Below are positions 14,985 through 23,626 of a stretch of DNA of 52,627 nucleotides, in pieces. The notes below the pieces were generated by a model. It saw nothing but the letters and a program-made list of their open reading frames with translations. It ran no database searches and was not told the DNA's origin. The stretch is taken from assembly GCA_035549175.1 (NCBI GenBank), contig DASZRL010000052.1, positions 1 through 52,627 on the forward strand, read 5' to 3'. Position numbers and translations under genes: made by a program. Position 1 is the first letter of the stretch, and the number at the start of each line of letters is the position of its first letter. Source of the DNA: DASTSN01 sp035549175 (GTDB lineage Bacteria > Bacteroidota > Bacteroidia > Chitinophagales > Chitinophagaceae).

Positions 14985-16214
14985 TCAGGTGCGTACCGCC
15001 ACCCGCTTTTCCTTTCTGAGGGCGTGATAGGCGAGCAGGGTACTGACCAGTAGCAGCAGGCCTCCCAGCAGGAAGGATACCCCGGGAAAATACACCGGCG
15101 CCGTGCTGCGTGTAAAGTAGGCAAATAGCCCCGTCATCATCGGCGGGCCGAAGATGGAGGTGAAACTCATCAGGCTGGTCAAGGCGCCCTGGAGTTCACC
15201 CTGTTCGTTTTTCGGAACGTGGCCGGACATAATGGCCTGCAGGGCGGGTCCGCAAATTCCTCCGAGGCAATACGGAACCAGGTAAACGAACATCATCCAG
15301 CCCCGCGTGGCGGAGGCGAACAGGAACATGCCTGCCGTATACAGGAGCAGACCAATATACACGGACCGCTCATTGCCCAGCTTCGGATTGATATACCGGA
15401 TCAGTCCGCCCTGGACCGCGCTGACCAGCAGGCCGATCACGGTGAGCGACAGACCGATCATGCCGGGCGACCAGTGAAACCGTTCGATAGTGAAAAAACT
15501 CCAGTTGCTCTGGATGGCATGCGCAGCTATGTATACAAAGAACAGGGACAGGGCGAGTTCGCCGATAGCGGGATATTTGACCAGCTGCCGGAAGGCACCC
15601 AGCGGGTTGGCGCGGGCCCAGTCAAACCGGCGCCTGTTTTCAGGCGCCAGTGACTCCGGCAGGACGAAATAGCCCCAGAGCCAGTTCAACAGGCACAGGA
15701 TGGCCGCTGCCATAAAGGGCACCCGGGAGCCAAACTGACCGAGCAGGCCCCCGATGCCAGGCCCGATGATAAAACCCAGCCCGAATGCCGCTCCGATCAT
15801 ACCGAAATTCTTGGCCCGGTTCTCCGGTGTGCTGATATCGGCGATATACGCCGACGCGGTGGTAAAACTGGCTCCCGTGATGCCGGCTACGATCCGGCCG
15901 ACGAACAGCCAGCCGATCGTGGGAGCAAAGGACAGGAACAGGTAATCGATCCCGAAGCCGAACAGGGACACCAGGATCACCGGCCGCCGGCCGTAGCGGT
16001 CACTGAGGCTGCCGATAACCGGGGCAAACAGGAACTGCATGATCGCGAACGACATGGTCAGCCAACCGCCGTACTCCGCTGCCAGGCTGTTGCCGCCGTG
16101 TGTAAGTTCTTTGATCAGGCTGGGAATGACCGGAATGATAATGCCCCAGCCGATCACATCGGTAAGCAGGGTAATGAAAATAAATCCCAGGGCGGCCTTG
16201 CGGTTGGATGTCAT
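14985..16214 (-). CDS. MFS transporter, TetA-like drug exporter
   Basis: A 409-residue, 12-helix major facilitator protein. It has the DHA1/TetA-type start (FIFITLLTDVIGWGIIIPVIP), the MFS motif A between helices 2 and 3 (GSLSDRYGRRPVIL), and a GASFTTASAYIADIS helix with the antiporter-type motif. Close families export tetracycline or other small drugs by proton antiport; the actual substrate cannot be told from sequence. The ATG at 16214 is chosen over 16259 because it gives the usual short N-terminus before helix 1. It lies 60 bases downstream of the Mur ligase gene on the same strand. Confidence 0.9.
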   Translation of the reverse strand: MTSNRKAALGFIFITLLTDVIGWGIIIPVIPSLIKELTHGGNSLAAEYGGWLTMSFAIMQFLFAPVIGSLSDRYGRRPVILVSLFGFGIDYLFLSFAPTIGWLFVGRIVAGITGASFTTASAYIADISTPENRAKNFGMIGAAFGLGFIIGPGIGGLLGQFGSRVPFMAAAILCLLNWLWGYFVLPESLAPENRRRFDWARANPLGAFRQLVKYPAIGELALSLFFVYIAAHAIQSNWSFFTIERFHWSPGMIGLSLTVIGLLVSAVQGGLIRYINPKLGNERSVYIGLLLYTAGMFLFASATRGWMMFVYLVPYCLGGICGPALQAIMSGHVPKNEQGELQGALTSLMSFTSIFGPPMMTGLFAYFTRSTAPVYFPGVSFLLGGLLLLVSTLLAYHALRKEKRVAVRT

Positions 16215-16274
16215 ACGAATCAGGTTAACGGTGGAAGCAGGAAGGCAAGGTAAGTCCAAAAACGGACTGGGTGA

Positions 16275-17651
16275 TCACAATTCTTCCCAGACGGCCCGGG
16301 CAAAATCTTCCAGGGAAGGATCCCGGGCACCCATCAGCAGCAGTACGCAATCACCGGTCAGGTGCGTCCGCACCGCCTGCAGGAAATCCCGGCGGTCCGC
16401 CACGAACCAGGCGGGCTTACCCAGGGCCCTCAGATCTGCCACCAGGTCGGCGGCAGAGATGTCTTTCTGCGCCGTGCCGCCGGCATAAAAGATCTCGCTC
16501 ATCCAGATCTCGTCGGTATCCCGCAGGACCCTGGCCAGTTCTTCGACAAATTCCTTGCGCAGGAATTTGGTCGGACCGTAACCATGCGGCTGAAACCAGG
16601 CCACCACCTTGCCGGCTATCGGTTGGCAGGCCCGGATGGATGCCGCACACTTGACCGGATTATGTGCATAATCATCCACCAGCCAGACCCCTTCTTTCCG
16701 GCCCCAGACCTGGTGCCGCCGGTAAATGCCCTGGTAAGTTGCCAGGGCGCTGGCACATTGTTCCAGCGACAACCCGGTCATCACGGCGGCCGCCGTGGCG
16801 GCCAGCGCATTTTCCATATTGTGCCTCCCCACCTGGTTAAGGCGGAAGGGAACGCCGTTTACCTCAAAGCGGATCGTCAGGCCTTCCTGCCGAAATCCGG
16901 TAGCCACAAGTCCGGCCGGGCAGTCCGGGTCCGCGGAAAAATCCTGGCGGATGTCGCGGGAAAGCTGCCTGGCCAGCGGATGGGCCTGGTTTACCACGAA
17001 ATGCTGACAATGATCCCGGAACTGGCCAAACAGGCCGGTAAGCACATCGATTTCCTTATGGTCTTTGTCAATGTTCAGTAACAGGCCGATTTGGGGATGA
17101 TAGGAAACTATCGAACCATCGCTTTCATCAGCCTCGATGACCAGCCAGGGGCCGTTACCGTGACGGGCATTCCCGATCTTTCCCGCCCGGATCAGGCTGA
17201 CCAGCCCGGCGCCGCTGATAATCCCCGGACCCAGGCCAGCCTGGTCAAGTATTTCAAAAAGCATCGCCGTGGTGGTGCTTTTGCCGCTGGTACCCCCGAT
17301 GGCAAGGGTCCTGCGACTGGCCACGATCAGGGCCAGCAGTTCAGCCCGGTGCAGGATGGGAATTCCCCGCCTGCGGGCGATCTGAACTTCCTCCACCGTA
17401 TCTTCCACCGCCGTGGACACCACCACCAGGTCAGTTTGACCGGTAATGCCCTCCCCGTTCTGGGGAAAACAGCGGATCCCGGCAGCTTCGAGCATACTGC
17501 GTGTCGCATTTGCAACGTCCGGTAGAAAATACCGGTCGCTTCCGGATACCTGCTTACCCTCTTCCCGGAGATACTGGGCGAGGGCACTCATGCCTGTACC
17601 GGCGATCCCGATAAAAAAAGGATGGTGAAAATCTCCGAGTTGCTGGATCAT
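16275..17651 (-). CDS. Mur ligase family protein, MurC/Mpl-like with variant P-loop
   Basis: A 458-residue ATP-dependent ligase with the three Mur domains: an N-terminal Rossmann-like domain (HPFFIGIAGTGMSALAQYL), a central ATPase domain and a C-terminal domain starting around GRKEGVWLVDDYAHNPVKC. The overall pattern is that of MurC and Mpl, which attach L-Ala or a murein tripeptide to UDP-MurNAc. The P-loop reads GTSGKSTT where MurC and Mpl normally have GTHGKTTT. It is not in a dcw cell-wall cluster, so it is probably not the essential MurC. A peptide-recycling or specialised ligase is more likely. Confidence 0.82.
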   Translation of the reverse strand: MIQQLGDFHHPFFIGIAGTGMSALAQYLREEGKQVSGSDRYFLPDVANATRSMLEAAGIRCFPQNGEGITGQTDLVVVSTAVEDTVEEVQIARRRGIPILHRAELLALIVASRRTLAIGGTSGKSTTTAMLFEILDQAGLGPGIISGAGLVSLIRAGKIGNARHGNGPWLVIEADESDGSIVSYHPQIGLLLNIDKDHKEIDVLTGLFGQFRDHCQHFVVNQAHPLARQLSRDIRQDFSADPDCPAGLVATGFRQEGLTIRFEVNGVPFRLNQVGRHNMENALAATAAAVMTGLSLEQCASALATYQGIYRRHQVWGRKEGVWLVDDYAHNPVKCAASIRACQPIAGKVVAWFQPHGYGPTKFLRKEFVEELARVLRDTDEIWMSEIFYAGGTAQKDISAADLVADLRALGKPAWFVADRRDFLQAVRTHLTGDCVLLLMGARDPSLEDFARAVWEEL

Positions 17652-17683
17652 CCTGCAAAGAAAGCAAATTGCGGCAAGCTGGT

Positions 17684-17716
17684 AAAAATACAGGGGACTC
17701 CCTGCGGAGTCCCCTG
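17684..17716 (-). terminator. Intrinsic terminator of DUF4382 gene
   Basis: A perfect 11-bp stem (17691-17701 with 17706-17716) around a 4-base loop, followed on the minus strand by a short U-rich tail (TATTTTT). It lies 22 bases past the stop of the DUF4382 gene and just before the Mur ligase start region. Confidence 0.85.
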
Positions 17717-17737
17717 CAATTAATTGAACCGGCTGTT

Positions 17738-18601
17738 TTATTTATGCAGCGTGATCTTGCCCAGTTCATTTACCTCACGGGCTGTTACCGTGACACCGGT
17801 TATCGTCGTATCCTGGTACCCGTTGGACGCATTAACAAATACGGTATAGGTTCCCGGATCCAGGCCGCGTACCTTGAAGCGTCCGTCTGCCCAGGGAATA
17901 GCATAGGCGGTATCCTTGTCGTTGTACACACTGATTACCGGATAGGCATCCCAGGGCGTCACGATGCCGGCGATTGCACCTGTAGCTTTGGTGACAAAGA
18001 GCCGGATATACGGCCTGAGGTAGAACTGGCCATCGCGGACCCGGATAATGGATTTGCCAATGTTGAAGTCCAGCCAGAGCTGCATGTGGCCTGCCAGGTA
18101 TTCATCAAATTCATTACCGACCAGTTTAATGGTAAGCACGGAATCACCCGGGAACAGGTGCAGCGGATAGGTTACGCTGTCCTTGACCAGGGAGTTGTCG
18201 GGCCCCAAGGTAATCTTGATGCGCCGGATCTTGCCCTGTGGGATATTGCCGGAGGCCAGCAGGGTATCCGTGCCATTGCGCAAGGATAGGAGGTCATAGA
18301 CACCCGGCCGGATAGACAGGTTTTCCCAAACGACGCTGGTATCCCGGTTGTCATCAAAATCACAATCATGGCGATGGTGATCGGTTGAATCAGCCGAGGA
18401 TGTATCCACCAGCACCCTGACAGATTGAATATCAATCAATACTTTGTCAAACAGGCCCGGGTCATCCGACAAATACAAAGACACATTCTGCTGACCAGCC
18501 GGTACCTTGCCGGATTGGTCCTTTGAGCAGGAGGCAAGGAGGGCTGCCAACCCCACGAGCGCGAACATCATCGCGCCGAAGATTTTCCAGGAAGTTTTCA
18601 T
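17738..18601 (-). CDS. DUF4382 lipoprotein
   Basis: A 287-residue predicted lipoprotein (signal with lipobox LASC, Cys about residue 25). The DUF4382 domain follows (about 38-180: VSLYLSDDPGLFDKVLIDIQSVRV, GVYDLLSLRNGTDTLLASG, GKIRRIKITLG). The C-terminal part (about 205-287) looks like a carboxypeptidase regulatory-like beta-sandwich (GAIAGIVTP, GRFKVRGLDPGTYTVFVNAS). A His/Asp-rich loop (DHHRHDCDFDD) lies inside the DUF4382 domain and might bind metal. Function unknown; probably a surface or periplasmic adhesin-like protein. It is a single-gene unit ended by a strong terminator. Confidence 0.85.
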   Translation of the reverse strand: MKTSWKIFGAMMFALVGLAALLASCSKDQSGKVPAGQQNVSLYLSDDPGLFDKVLIDIQSVRVLVDTSSADSTDHHRHDCDFDDNRDTSVVWENLSIRPGVYDLLSLRNGTDTLLASGNIPQGKIRRIKITLGPDNSLVKDSVTYPLHLFPGDSVLTIKLVGNEFDEYLAGHMQLWLDFNIGKSIIRVRDGQFYLRPYIRLFVTKATGAIAGIVTPWDAYPVISVYNDKDTAYAIPWADGRFKVRGLDPGTYTVFVNASNGYQDTTITGVTVTAREVNELGKITLHK

Positions 18602-18815
18602 ACACGTTTCATTTTTAAATAATTGATATCCTCTGGTTCGATGGTTGGATGGATGGGAGCGTGCGTAAAGCAGTGCTGCGTCACGGCCGGATTACAGACT
18701 AGAGCGGCGCAGGAAGGTTTAAATACAAAGGCAATCTTTTTTTGCATCGTAAAAACCCGATACCTGCCTGCCAGGGTATTATTGCAAAAAAAGTGCCGGC
18801 GGTTGTGTCTGGCTG

Positions 18816-19013
18816 TTATTCCGCTGAATTGATGGAAAAATTGTGCTGAATGAAGCCCAGGTATCTATTGCATTCAGGGCAAAACAGTTCCGTGATCTGG
18901 ATCAATTCCTGGAACTCGCCCCATTGCAGCTGGAGCGAGTCACCATGCCAATCGCAGTGGGGACAGGAACTGGGGCGGTTCTCGAAATCGTTCTCAAAGA
19001 AAATCTGGTGCAT
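18816..19013 (-). CDS. Small zinc-ribbon protein
   Basis: A 65-residue protein with two Cys pairs, CPHC near residue 17 and CPEC near residue 45, spaced as in a zinc ribbon. The composition is protein-like and acidic, with hydrophobic residues between the knuckles (LQLQWGEFQELIQITELF). No homologue is recognised by eye; small zinc ribbons bind nucleic acid or protein. It stands alone, 99 bases from the stop of the membrane-anchored protein gene on the same strand. Confidence 0.6.
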   Translation of the reverse strand: MHQIFFENDFENRPSSCPHCDWHGDSLQLQWGEFQELIQITELFCPECNRYLGFIQHNFSINSAE

Positions 19014-19112
19014 GGCGTACTTCGGCGCCTGTAAAAATACAGTGCCTGCGGCAAGACCAAAAGGCAGAACCCGGAATTCTCCTTGACAATTGTCAAATAA
19101 TGAAGCCGGAAT

Positions 19113-20201
19113 CTACTGATACTGAATATACAGGGGTTGGGGGGTCTGCCGGAGTACTTCCTGAGGAGTCAGCATCCGGCTTTTGTCACGCAGGTCATTT
19201 TTGTAAAAAAGCTTGAAACCCGTGAATTGCACCGGCTCCCGGTAGATAAATTGCTTGTAGGTCGTGAGTTTTTTGGCAGGGATACCCCAGCCGTCCATAT
19301 CCATGACCACCTGGGTTTCCGGAAGGGTTTTGATCTGCCGGTAGTTGGTGACCATAGCCTGGGTAAACCGGTGCACGATCAGGATTTTGGGAGGCAGGTT
19401 ATTTTCCCGGACCAGCTGGGCAAGGTGGGAGGCCGCATAATTGATATCCGCCGCATCAAAGGTTCCGATCACTTTGCCGGGAGCCTGCCCCCCCTTCATG
19501 GAAAATTCCGGATCGATCCCCAGGTGCACGTTAGGCAGCTTCAGATACGGATCGAGCAGGGGAATTTCCTCCTGCAGCGTACTGAGTCCCACCTGGACGT
19601 CCAGGAAGACGAGGGCATTAATCTGTCGCGCCATACTCAACACAGAATCAATCTGATGGAAAGGCATACGCAGGCGATACTTGCCACCTTTGCCCGGGCT
19701 GCCCTGGGCGGTGACAGCAATATAATGAAGTGCCGGAATGACGGGCGTTGCGGGATCCGCCGCCTCCCAGACCTTGACTTCCTGCTGGAGTTTGTCCAGC
19801 ATCTGCTGGCGCGGCAATTCACCCAGAATGCCCATATTTTTGGAATAGAGGTTCCCGTAGAAGGCTACAATCCGGTTGAATGGCAGCAGGGCGCCAGCCT
19901 TCGGGTAGGCTGCATGCATTACCGGCCACCGGCCCGTACTGTCTCCGTTGGAAATCAGTTTCAATTTCCGGTTGTAACTGGCGGTGTCTGTGCTCGTGGT
20001 ACTGTCGGTAACCGGGCTCTTCCCGGATTGGGTCCCCGGAGCCAGGGTCGCTTGGTCCCCTGCTCCGGCCTTTCGCTCGGAATAGGCTTTGACGCCCCCG
20101 TAGCCGATGGCTAGTACAGCCAGCAGCACGGCTGCCGCTACGAACCATTTCTTTTTGGGCTGGGTGGGGGTGCCGGTGACGGACTGATCGACTTGGCTCA
20201 T
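19113..20201 (-). CDS. Membrane-anchored protein of unknown function
   Basis: A 362-residue protein with a short cytoplasmic N-terminus (PTQPKKKW), one transmembrane anchor (about 20-40), a Ser/Thr-rich linker (about 50-75) and a large extracytoplasmic domain. That domain alternates strands and helices in a TIM-barrel-like way: LPFNRIVAFYGN, PVIPALHYIAVTAQG, NALVFLDVQVG, NVHLGIDPEFSM, KILIVHRFTQAM, TQVVMDMDGWG. Acidic residues at the ends of several strands (LDVQVG, GIDPEF, MDMDGWG) would suit a glycoside-hydrolase-like active site, but I do not recognise the family and no activity is claimed. It is divergent from the GH51 gene. Confidence 0.78.
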   Translation of the reverse strand: MSQVDQSVTGTPTQPKKKWFVAAAVLLAVLAIGYGGVKAYSERKAGAGDQATLAPGTQSGKSPVTDSTTSTDTASYNRKLKLISNGDSTGRWPVMHAAYPKAGALLPFNRIVAFYGNLYSKNMGILGELPRQQMLDKLQQEVKVWEAADPATPVIPALHYIAVTAQGSPGKGGKYRLRMPFHQIDSVLSMARQINALVFLDVQVGLSTLQEEIPLLDPYLKLPNVHLGIDPEFSMKGGQAPGKVIGTFDAADINYAASHLAQLVRENNLPPKILIVHRFTQAMVTNYRQIKTLPETQVVMDMDGWGIPAKKLTTYKQFIYREPVQFTGFKLFYKNDLRDKSRMLTPQEVLRQTPQPLYIQYQ

Positions 20202-20422
20202 AAGATCGCGGATTTGTTCAATTGGTTGAAACGGTTTGACCGATCACTTAGTATGATCGTGGATATAAATTTCTATGGCAAATTATAAAGAATCGACCTG
20301 GCGGCCAAGGCAGGAATACTAAAATTTTCTTAGAAATAATCCGTGGGGATTACCGGCACCAGGAAGCCCGTTTCCGAATTCGGGTATTATCGTATTTTTA
20401 GCGACAACCAACACCTACTGCC

Positions 20423-21961
20423 ATGCGCCGCTTTTTCCTCCTGCTGTCCATTCAGACCGGAATGCTGGCCAGCCTCCTTGGCCAGAATACCGTCATCCTG
20501 GACGCTACCGCAGCCCGGACCACTATCAGCAGGAATATCTACGGTCATTTTGCCGAACACCTGGGCCATGGAATTTATGGCGGTATATATGTTGGGGACA
20601 CGGCCCGGAATATCCCGGCCACCCGGGGCATCCGAAACGACATCATTACCGCCCTCAGGCAGCTGAAGGTACCGGTGCTCCGGTGGCCGGGAGGCTGCTT
20701 CGCTGATACCTATCACTGGAAGGACGGCATCGGACCCCGCGACAAACGGCCGACGATGGTTAATACCTGGTGGGGTGGCGTCACCGAGGATAATAGCTTC
20801 GGAACCCATGAGTTCATGGATCTCTGCGAACAAATCGGCGCGGAGCCTTATATTTCGGGGAATGTCGGAAGCGGGACCGTTCAGGAACTGGCCGAATGGG
20901 TTCAATACATGAACTCAGAAGGTAAGAATCCCATGAGCGACCTGCGCCGCCAGAACGGCCGGGACAAGCCCTGGAGGGTACGCTACTGGGGGGTTGCCAA
21001 CGAAGCCTGGGGATGTGGCGGCAATATGCGGCCGGAATACTACGCCGATGTCTATCGCCGGTATGCCACCTTCATGACCTCCTCCCCGGACGCCCCATTA
21101 TTCCGGGTGGCCTCGGGGGCCAGTGACGACGACTACCACTGGACGGAGGTGATGATGCGGGACATTCCGCACGGGCTGCTCCAGGGTATCGGGCTGCATC
21201 ATTATTCTGTCATCGATTGGGGAAAAAAGAGTTCCGCCACCCAATTTACGGAAGCCGAGTACTTTGCCACCATGCGCCAGGCGCTTCGCATGGACACCCT
21301 GATACGCAGGCATGCGGCGATCATGGACCGGTACGATCCCCGTAAAGAGGTCGCCCTGGTGGTGGATGAGTGGGGCGGCTGGTACGACCCGGAACCAGGT
21401 ACCAACCCCGCCTTCCTGTACCAGCAGAATACCATGCGCGACGCGATGATAGCAGGTGTTACCCTAAATATTTTCAATAACCACTGTGACAGGGTCCGGA
21501 TGGCCAACCTGGCGCAAACCGTGAATGTGCTGCAGGCCGTACTGCTGACCAGTGGGGAAAAACTGATCCGAACCCCCACCTACCACGTGATGGAAATGTA
21601 CAGTGTACACCAGGACGCCACCCAGATTCCCGTTACCGTCAAATCACGGGATTACCTACTTGCAGGCCGCCGGCTCCCGGCGCTGTCGGTATCCGCATCC
21701 CGTGACAAGGAAGGCCGCATTCATATTTCCCTGGTCAACATCGATGCAACCAAATCCCAGGATATTGCGATCGAGCTCCGGGGCGTCCAGGCAGCCGGCC
21801 TCAGTGGCAGGATCCTGCAGGCGGAGCACCTCCAGGATCACAACACCTTCGAGGAACCCGACAGGATCAGGCCCCGGCGGTTTGACCAGGCCAGGCTGGA
21901 CGGAAGCAGGCTGCAGCTCAGGATGCCGCCATTCTCCGTGGTGGTGCTGGAAGTAAGGTAA
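20423..21961 (+). CDS. Alpha-L-arabinofuranosidase, GH51
   Basis: A 512-residue secreted enzyme (signal peptide ending near LLGQ) that releases L-arabinofuranose from arabinan, arabinoxylan or arabinogalactan. GH51 features: NIYGHFAEHLGHGIYGGIYV at the start, LRWPGGCFADTYHWKDGIGP, the acid/base Glu in WGVANEAWGCGG, and the nucleophile Glu in VVDEWGGWYDP, followed by a C-terminal beta-sandwich (about 400-512). Catalytic residues are intact. The signal peptide places it in the periplasm or outside, so the arabinose it frees must be imported. No AraBAD genes are in this window. Confidence 0.94.
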   Translation: MRRFFLLLSIQTGMLASLLGQNTVILDATAARTTISRNIYGHFAEHLGHGIYGGIYVGDTARNIPATRGIRNDIITALRQLKVPVLRWPGGCFADTYHWKDGIGPRDKRPTMVNTWWGGVTEDNSFGTHEFMDLCEQIGAEPYISGNVGSGTVQELAEWVQYMNSEGKNPMSDLRRQNGRDKPWRVRYWGVANEAWGCGGNMRPEYYADVYRRYATFMTSSPDAPLFRVASGASDDDYHWTEVMMRDIPHGLLQGIGLHHYSVIDWGKKSSATQFTEAEYFATMRQALRMDTLIRRHAAIMDRYDPRKEVALVVDEWGGWYDPEPGTNPAFLYQQNTMRDAMIAGVTLNIFNNHCDRVRMANLAQTVNVLQAVLLTSGEKLIRTPTYHVMEMYSVHQDATQIPVTVKSRDYLLAGRRLPALSVSASRDKEGRIHISLVNIDATKSQDIAIELRGVQAAGLSGRILQAEHLQDHNTFEEPDRIRPRRFDQARLDGSRLQLRMPPFSVVVLEVR

Positions 21962-22300
21962 GGGACTCCGAAACCGGAATCGGCCGCCGAAGAGCCATAC
22001 CCAATCAGCATGCACGTTGCACCATGGCGCAAAGGCGGCGGTAATTACGTTTCTTCCCTGGTACCGGCCCCGACGATTCCCTTTGCCAAACCGGCCCTGA
22101 TCTCGAAAACAGCATGGATTTCCACATCCAGGATCGTCTTTTCAGACTATTTTTTCCGGGAAGCGGGGCGCATCCGCACACGGGAAAGCGCTGCACCGCA
22201 CCGGTGATGCGCTTGGGTCACCTACCTGGCTCCCGGTGGGACTGAACACCTTTTGCGGATACCCGGCGCGCCTGGAGGGAGGCCGGTATCCTCTCACCTA
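21962..22300. other. Gene-free stretch between convergent genes
   Basis: About 340 bases between the GH51 stop and the YdeI-like stop. I see no gene with a convincing start and no strong terminator. A minus-strand fragment of about 34 codons (around 22046-22145) has protein-like composition but no good start codon, so it is not called. Confidence 0.4.
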
Positions 22301-22819
22301 CTACCGGTTATTGTCCTTGTCCTGTCGGGCCTCACGCATCATCTGGCTGAAGGTCTGCCCCCGGACCATGGCCTGAATCACCCGGGCAATGCGGCGTGCG
22401 CGGGTAGGTGCAGTTTTGGCACTCAGTACCCATTTACTGTAGTAATTTTTATGCGAAAGCGGAAGTTTGGAAAACCGCTCGAGCGCGATTGGTTCGTCTG
22501 CCAGGCATTCCAGCAGATCGGCTGCCAGTTCAACCGGCCGGGCATCCAGTTCCAGCCTGACCTGCAGGGTTGCTCCCTGGCGCTTGCCGATTGCTTTGCG
22601 CAGGTCTGCATTCAGCGGAAGGATGAAACGGCCGCCGCCCATAGGTAATATGGCTACTCCCCGGATGGCATGATGGTCCAGTCTCCCCTTCACCCGGTAG
22701 GATTTTTTTATCCCGGGGTTAAGCGTTTCGGCGAGGTCGGCAGGGATTTCAAAATAGGTCCATCCGGTTTTCTCTCCCTGCTTACCAAACCGTAGGATCT
22801 GGGCGGTAAACTGAACCAT
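22301..22819 (-). CDS. DUF1905/YdeI-OmpD-associated family protein
   Basis: A 172-residue cytoplasmic protein. The first 95 residues form a DUF1905-type beta-barrel (WTYFEIPADLAETL, YRVKGRLDHHAIRGVAILPMGGGRFILPLNADLRKAIG). The C-terminal part (about 100-165) is the helical YdeI/OmpD-associated segment (LADEPIALERFSKLPLSHKNYYSKWVLSAKTAPTRARRI). Members are loosely linked to bacteriocin or stress protection, but the molecular role is unknown. It lies 34 bases downstream of the PIG-L gene on the same strand. Confidence 0.88.
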   Translation of the reverse strand: MVQFTAQILRFGKQGEKTGWTYFEIPADLAETLNPGIKKSYRVKGRLDHHAIRGVAILPMGGGRFILPLNADLRKAIGKRQGATLQVRLELDARPVELAADLLECLADEPIALERFSKLPLSHKNYYSKWVLSAKTAPTRARRIARVIQAMVRGQTFSQMMREARQDKDNNR

Positions 22820-22853
22820 GTCTTGTCAGGCGTAGCGTAGGGAAAAGTACAAA

Positions 22854-23597
22854 CTATCCCGGGAAAAAAAGGCCATCCATCTTAACGAAGCCTTCCGCCG
22901 CGCTGACACCCAGTTCACGGCCCCGGAATTCCTCCATGGCAGCATGGCCGCAGGCATATATCCCCGGAGGATCCTGGCTCTGGTGGCAGTATACCGCCTT
23001 GCGCTTGAGCTCCCGGACTCCGGAAATGTCCACATATTCGGTGGGATGAAAGATGGCTGTCTGCTCACCGGTACACACCTCAAAAAAATACAACCGGAAT
23101 TTTCGCTGCATCCGGAAATAGGACTGAATGGTCAGCAGGCTCGCACACTGGTGGTCCTTGTGGGTATCCACGGGCCAGTGGGTGAATACCAAGTCCGGTT
23201 CCAGTTCCCGGAGCTTGGCTTCCAGGGTATCCACCCAGTGGTTATCGACCACCGTACTGCCATCGACCTGGCCGGCAAAAAAAGGGGTGGCCTGCAGCAC
23301 GGCGCAGGCGGCCTCCGCCTCCCGGGTGCGTATAGCTGCTGCCTCGTCATGCGTTTTCCCGGGTATGCCGGCCTCTCCCCGGGTAAGGTAGATGATGGTA
23401 ACCCGGTGGCCCGCCGCGGCCAAGCGGGCCAGGGTTCCCCCGCAGCCGCTTTCCGGATCATCCGGATGTCCGCCCACACATACCACCCGCAGGGGCGGGG
23501 CGGCCCCGCGGCCGGTATTCTCAGACAAGGCGGAGAGCGGCAGCAGGCCGAGGCCGGCTGACGCCTGGCGGATGAACCGCCTGCGGTTGAAAGGCAT
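22854..23597 (-). CDS. PIG-L family deacetylase, Tat-exported
   Basis: A 247-residue zinc-dependent N-acetylglucosaminyl deacetylase-type enzyme. It begins with a twin-arginine signal (RRRFIRQ, residues 5-11, then a hydrophobic stretch to ALSEN), so export of the folded protein is expected. The metal-binding motif GGHPDDPESGCGG (about 41-53) and the later HWPVDTHKDHQ segment supply the Asp and His ligands. Substrates in this family are acetylated sugars or small conjugates; the one here is not evident. It lies 29 bases downstream of the alcohol dehydrogenase gene. Confidence 0.9.
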   Translation of the reverse strand: MPFNRRRFIRQASAGLGLLPLSALSENTGRGAAPPLRVVCVGGHPDDPESGCGGTLARLAAAGHRVTIIYLTRGEAGIPGKTHDEAAAIRTREAEAACAVLQATPFFAGQVDGSTVVDNHWVDTLEAKLRELEPDLVFTHWPVDTHKDHQCASLLTIQSYFRMQRKFRLYFFEVCTGEQTAIFHPTEYVDISGVRELKRKAVYCHQSQDPPGIYACGHAAMEEFRGRELGVSAAEGFVKMDGLFFPG

Positions 23598-23626
23598 ATA
23601 ATTTATTTTTTCAGGCTGCCGGGACC

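Noticed and set aside
18623..18832. Plus-strand frame of 69 codons upstream of the DUF4382 gene
   Set aside because: Cys/Arg-rich, no family features, and it occupies the promoter region of the minus-strand gene.
22005..22207. Short frames on both strands after the GH51 gene
   Set aside because: No plausible start, low complexity and no match in the neighbouring gene pattern.
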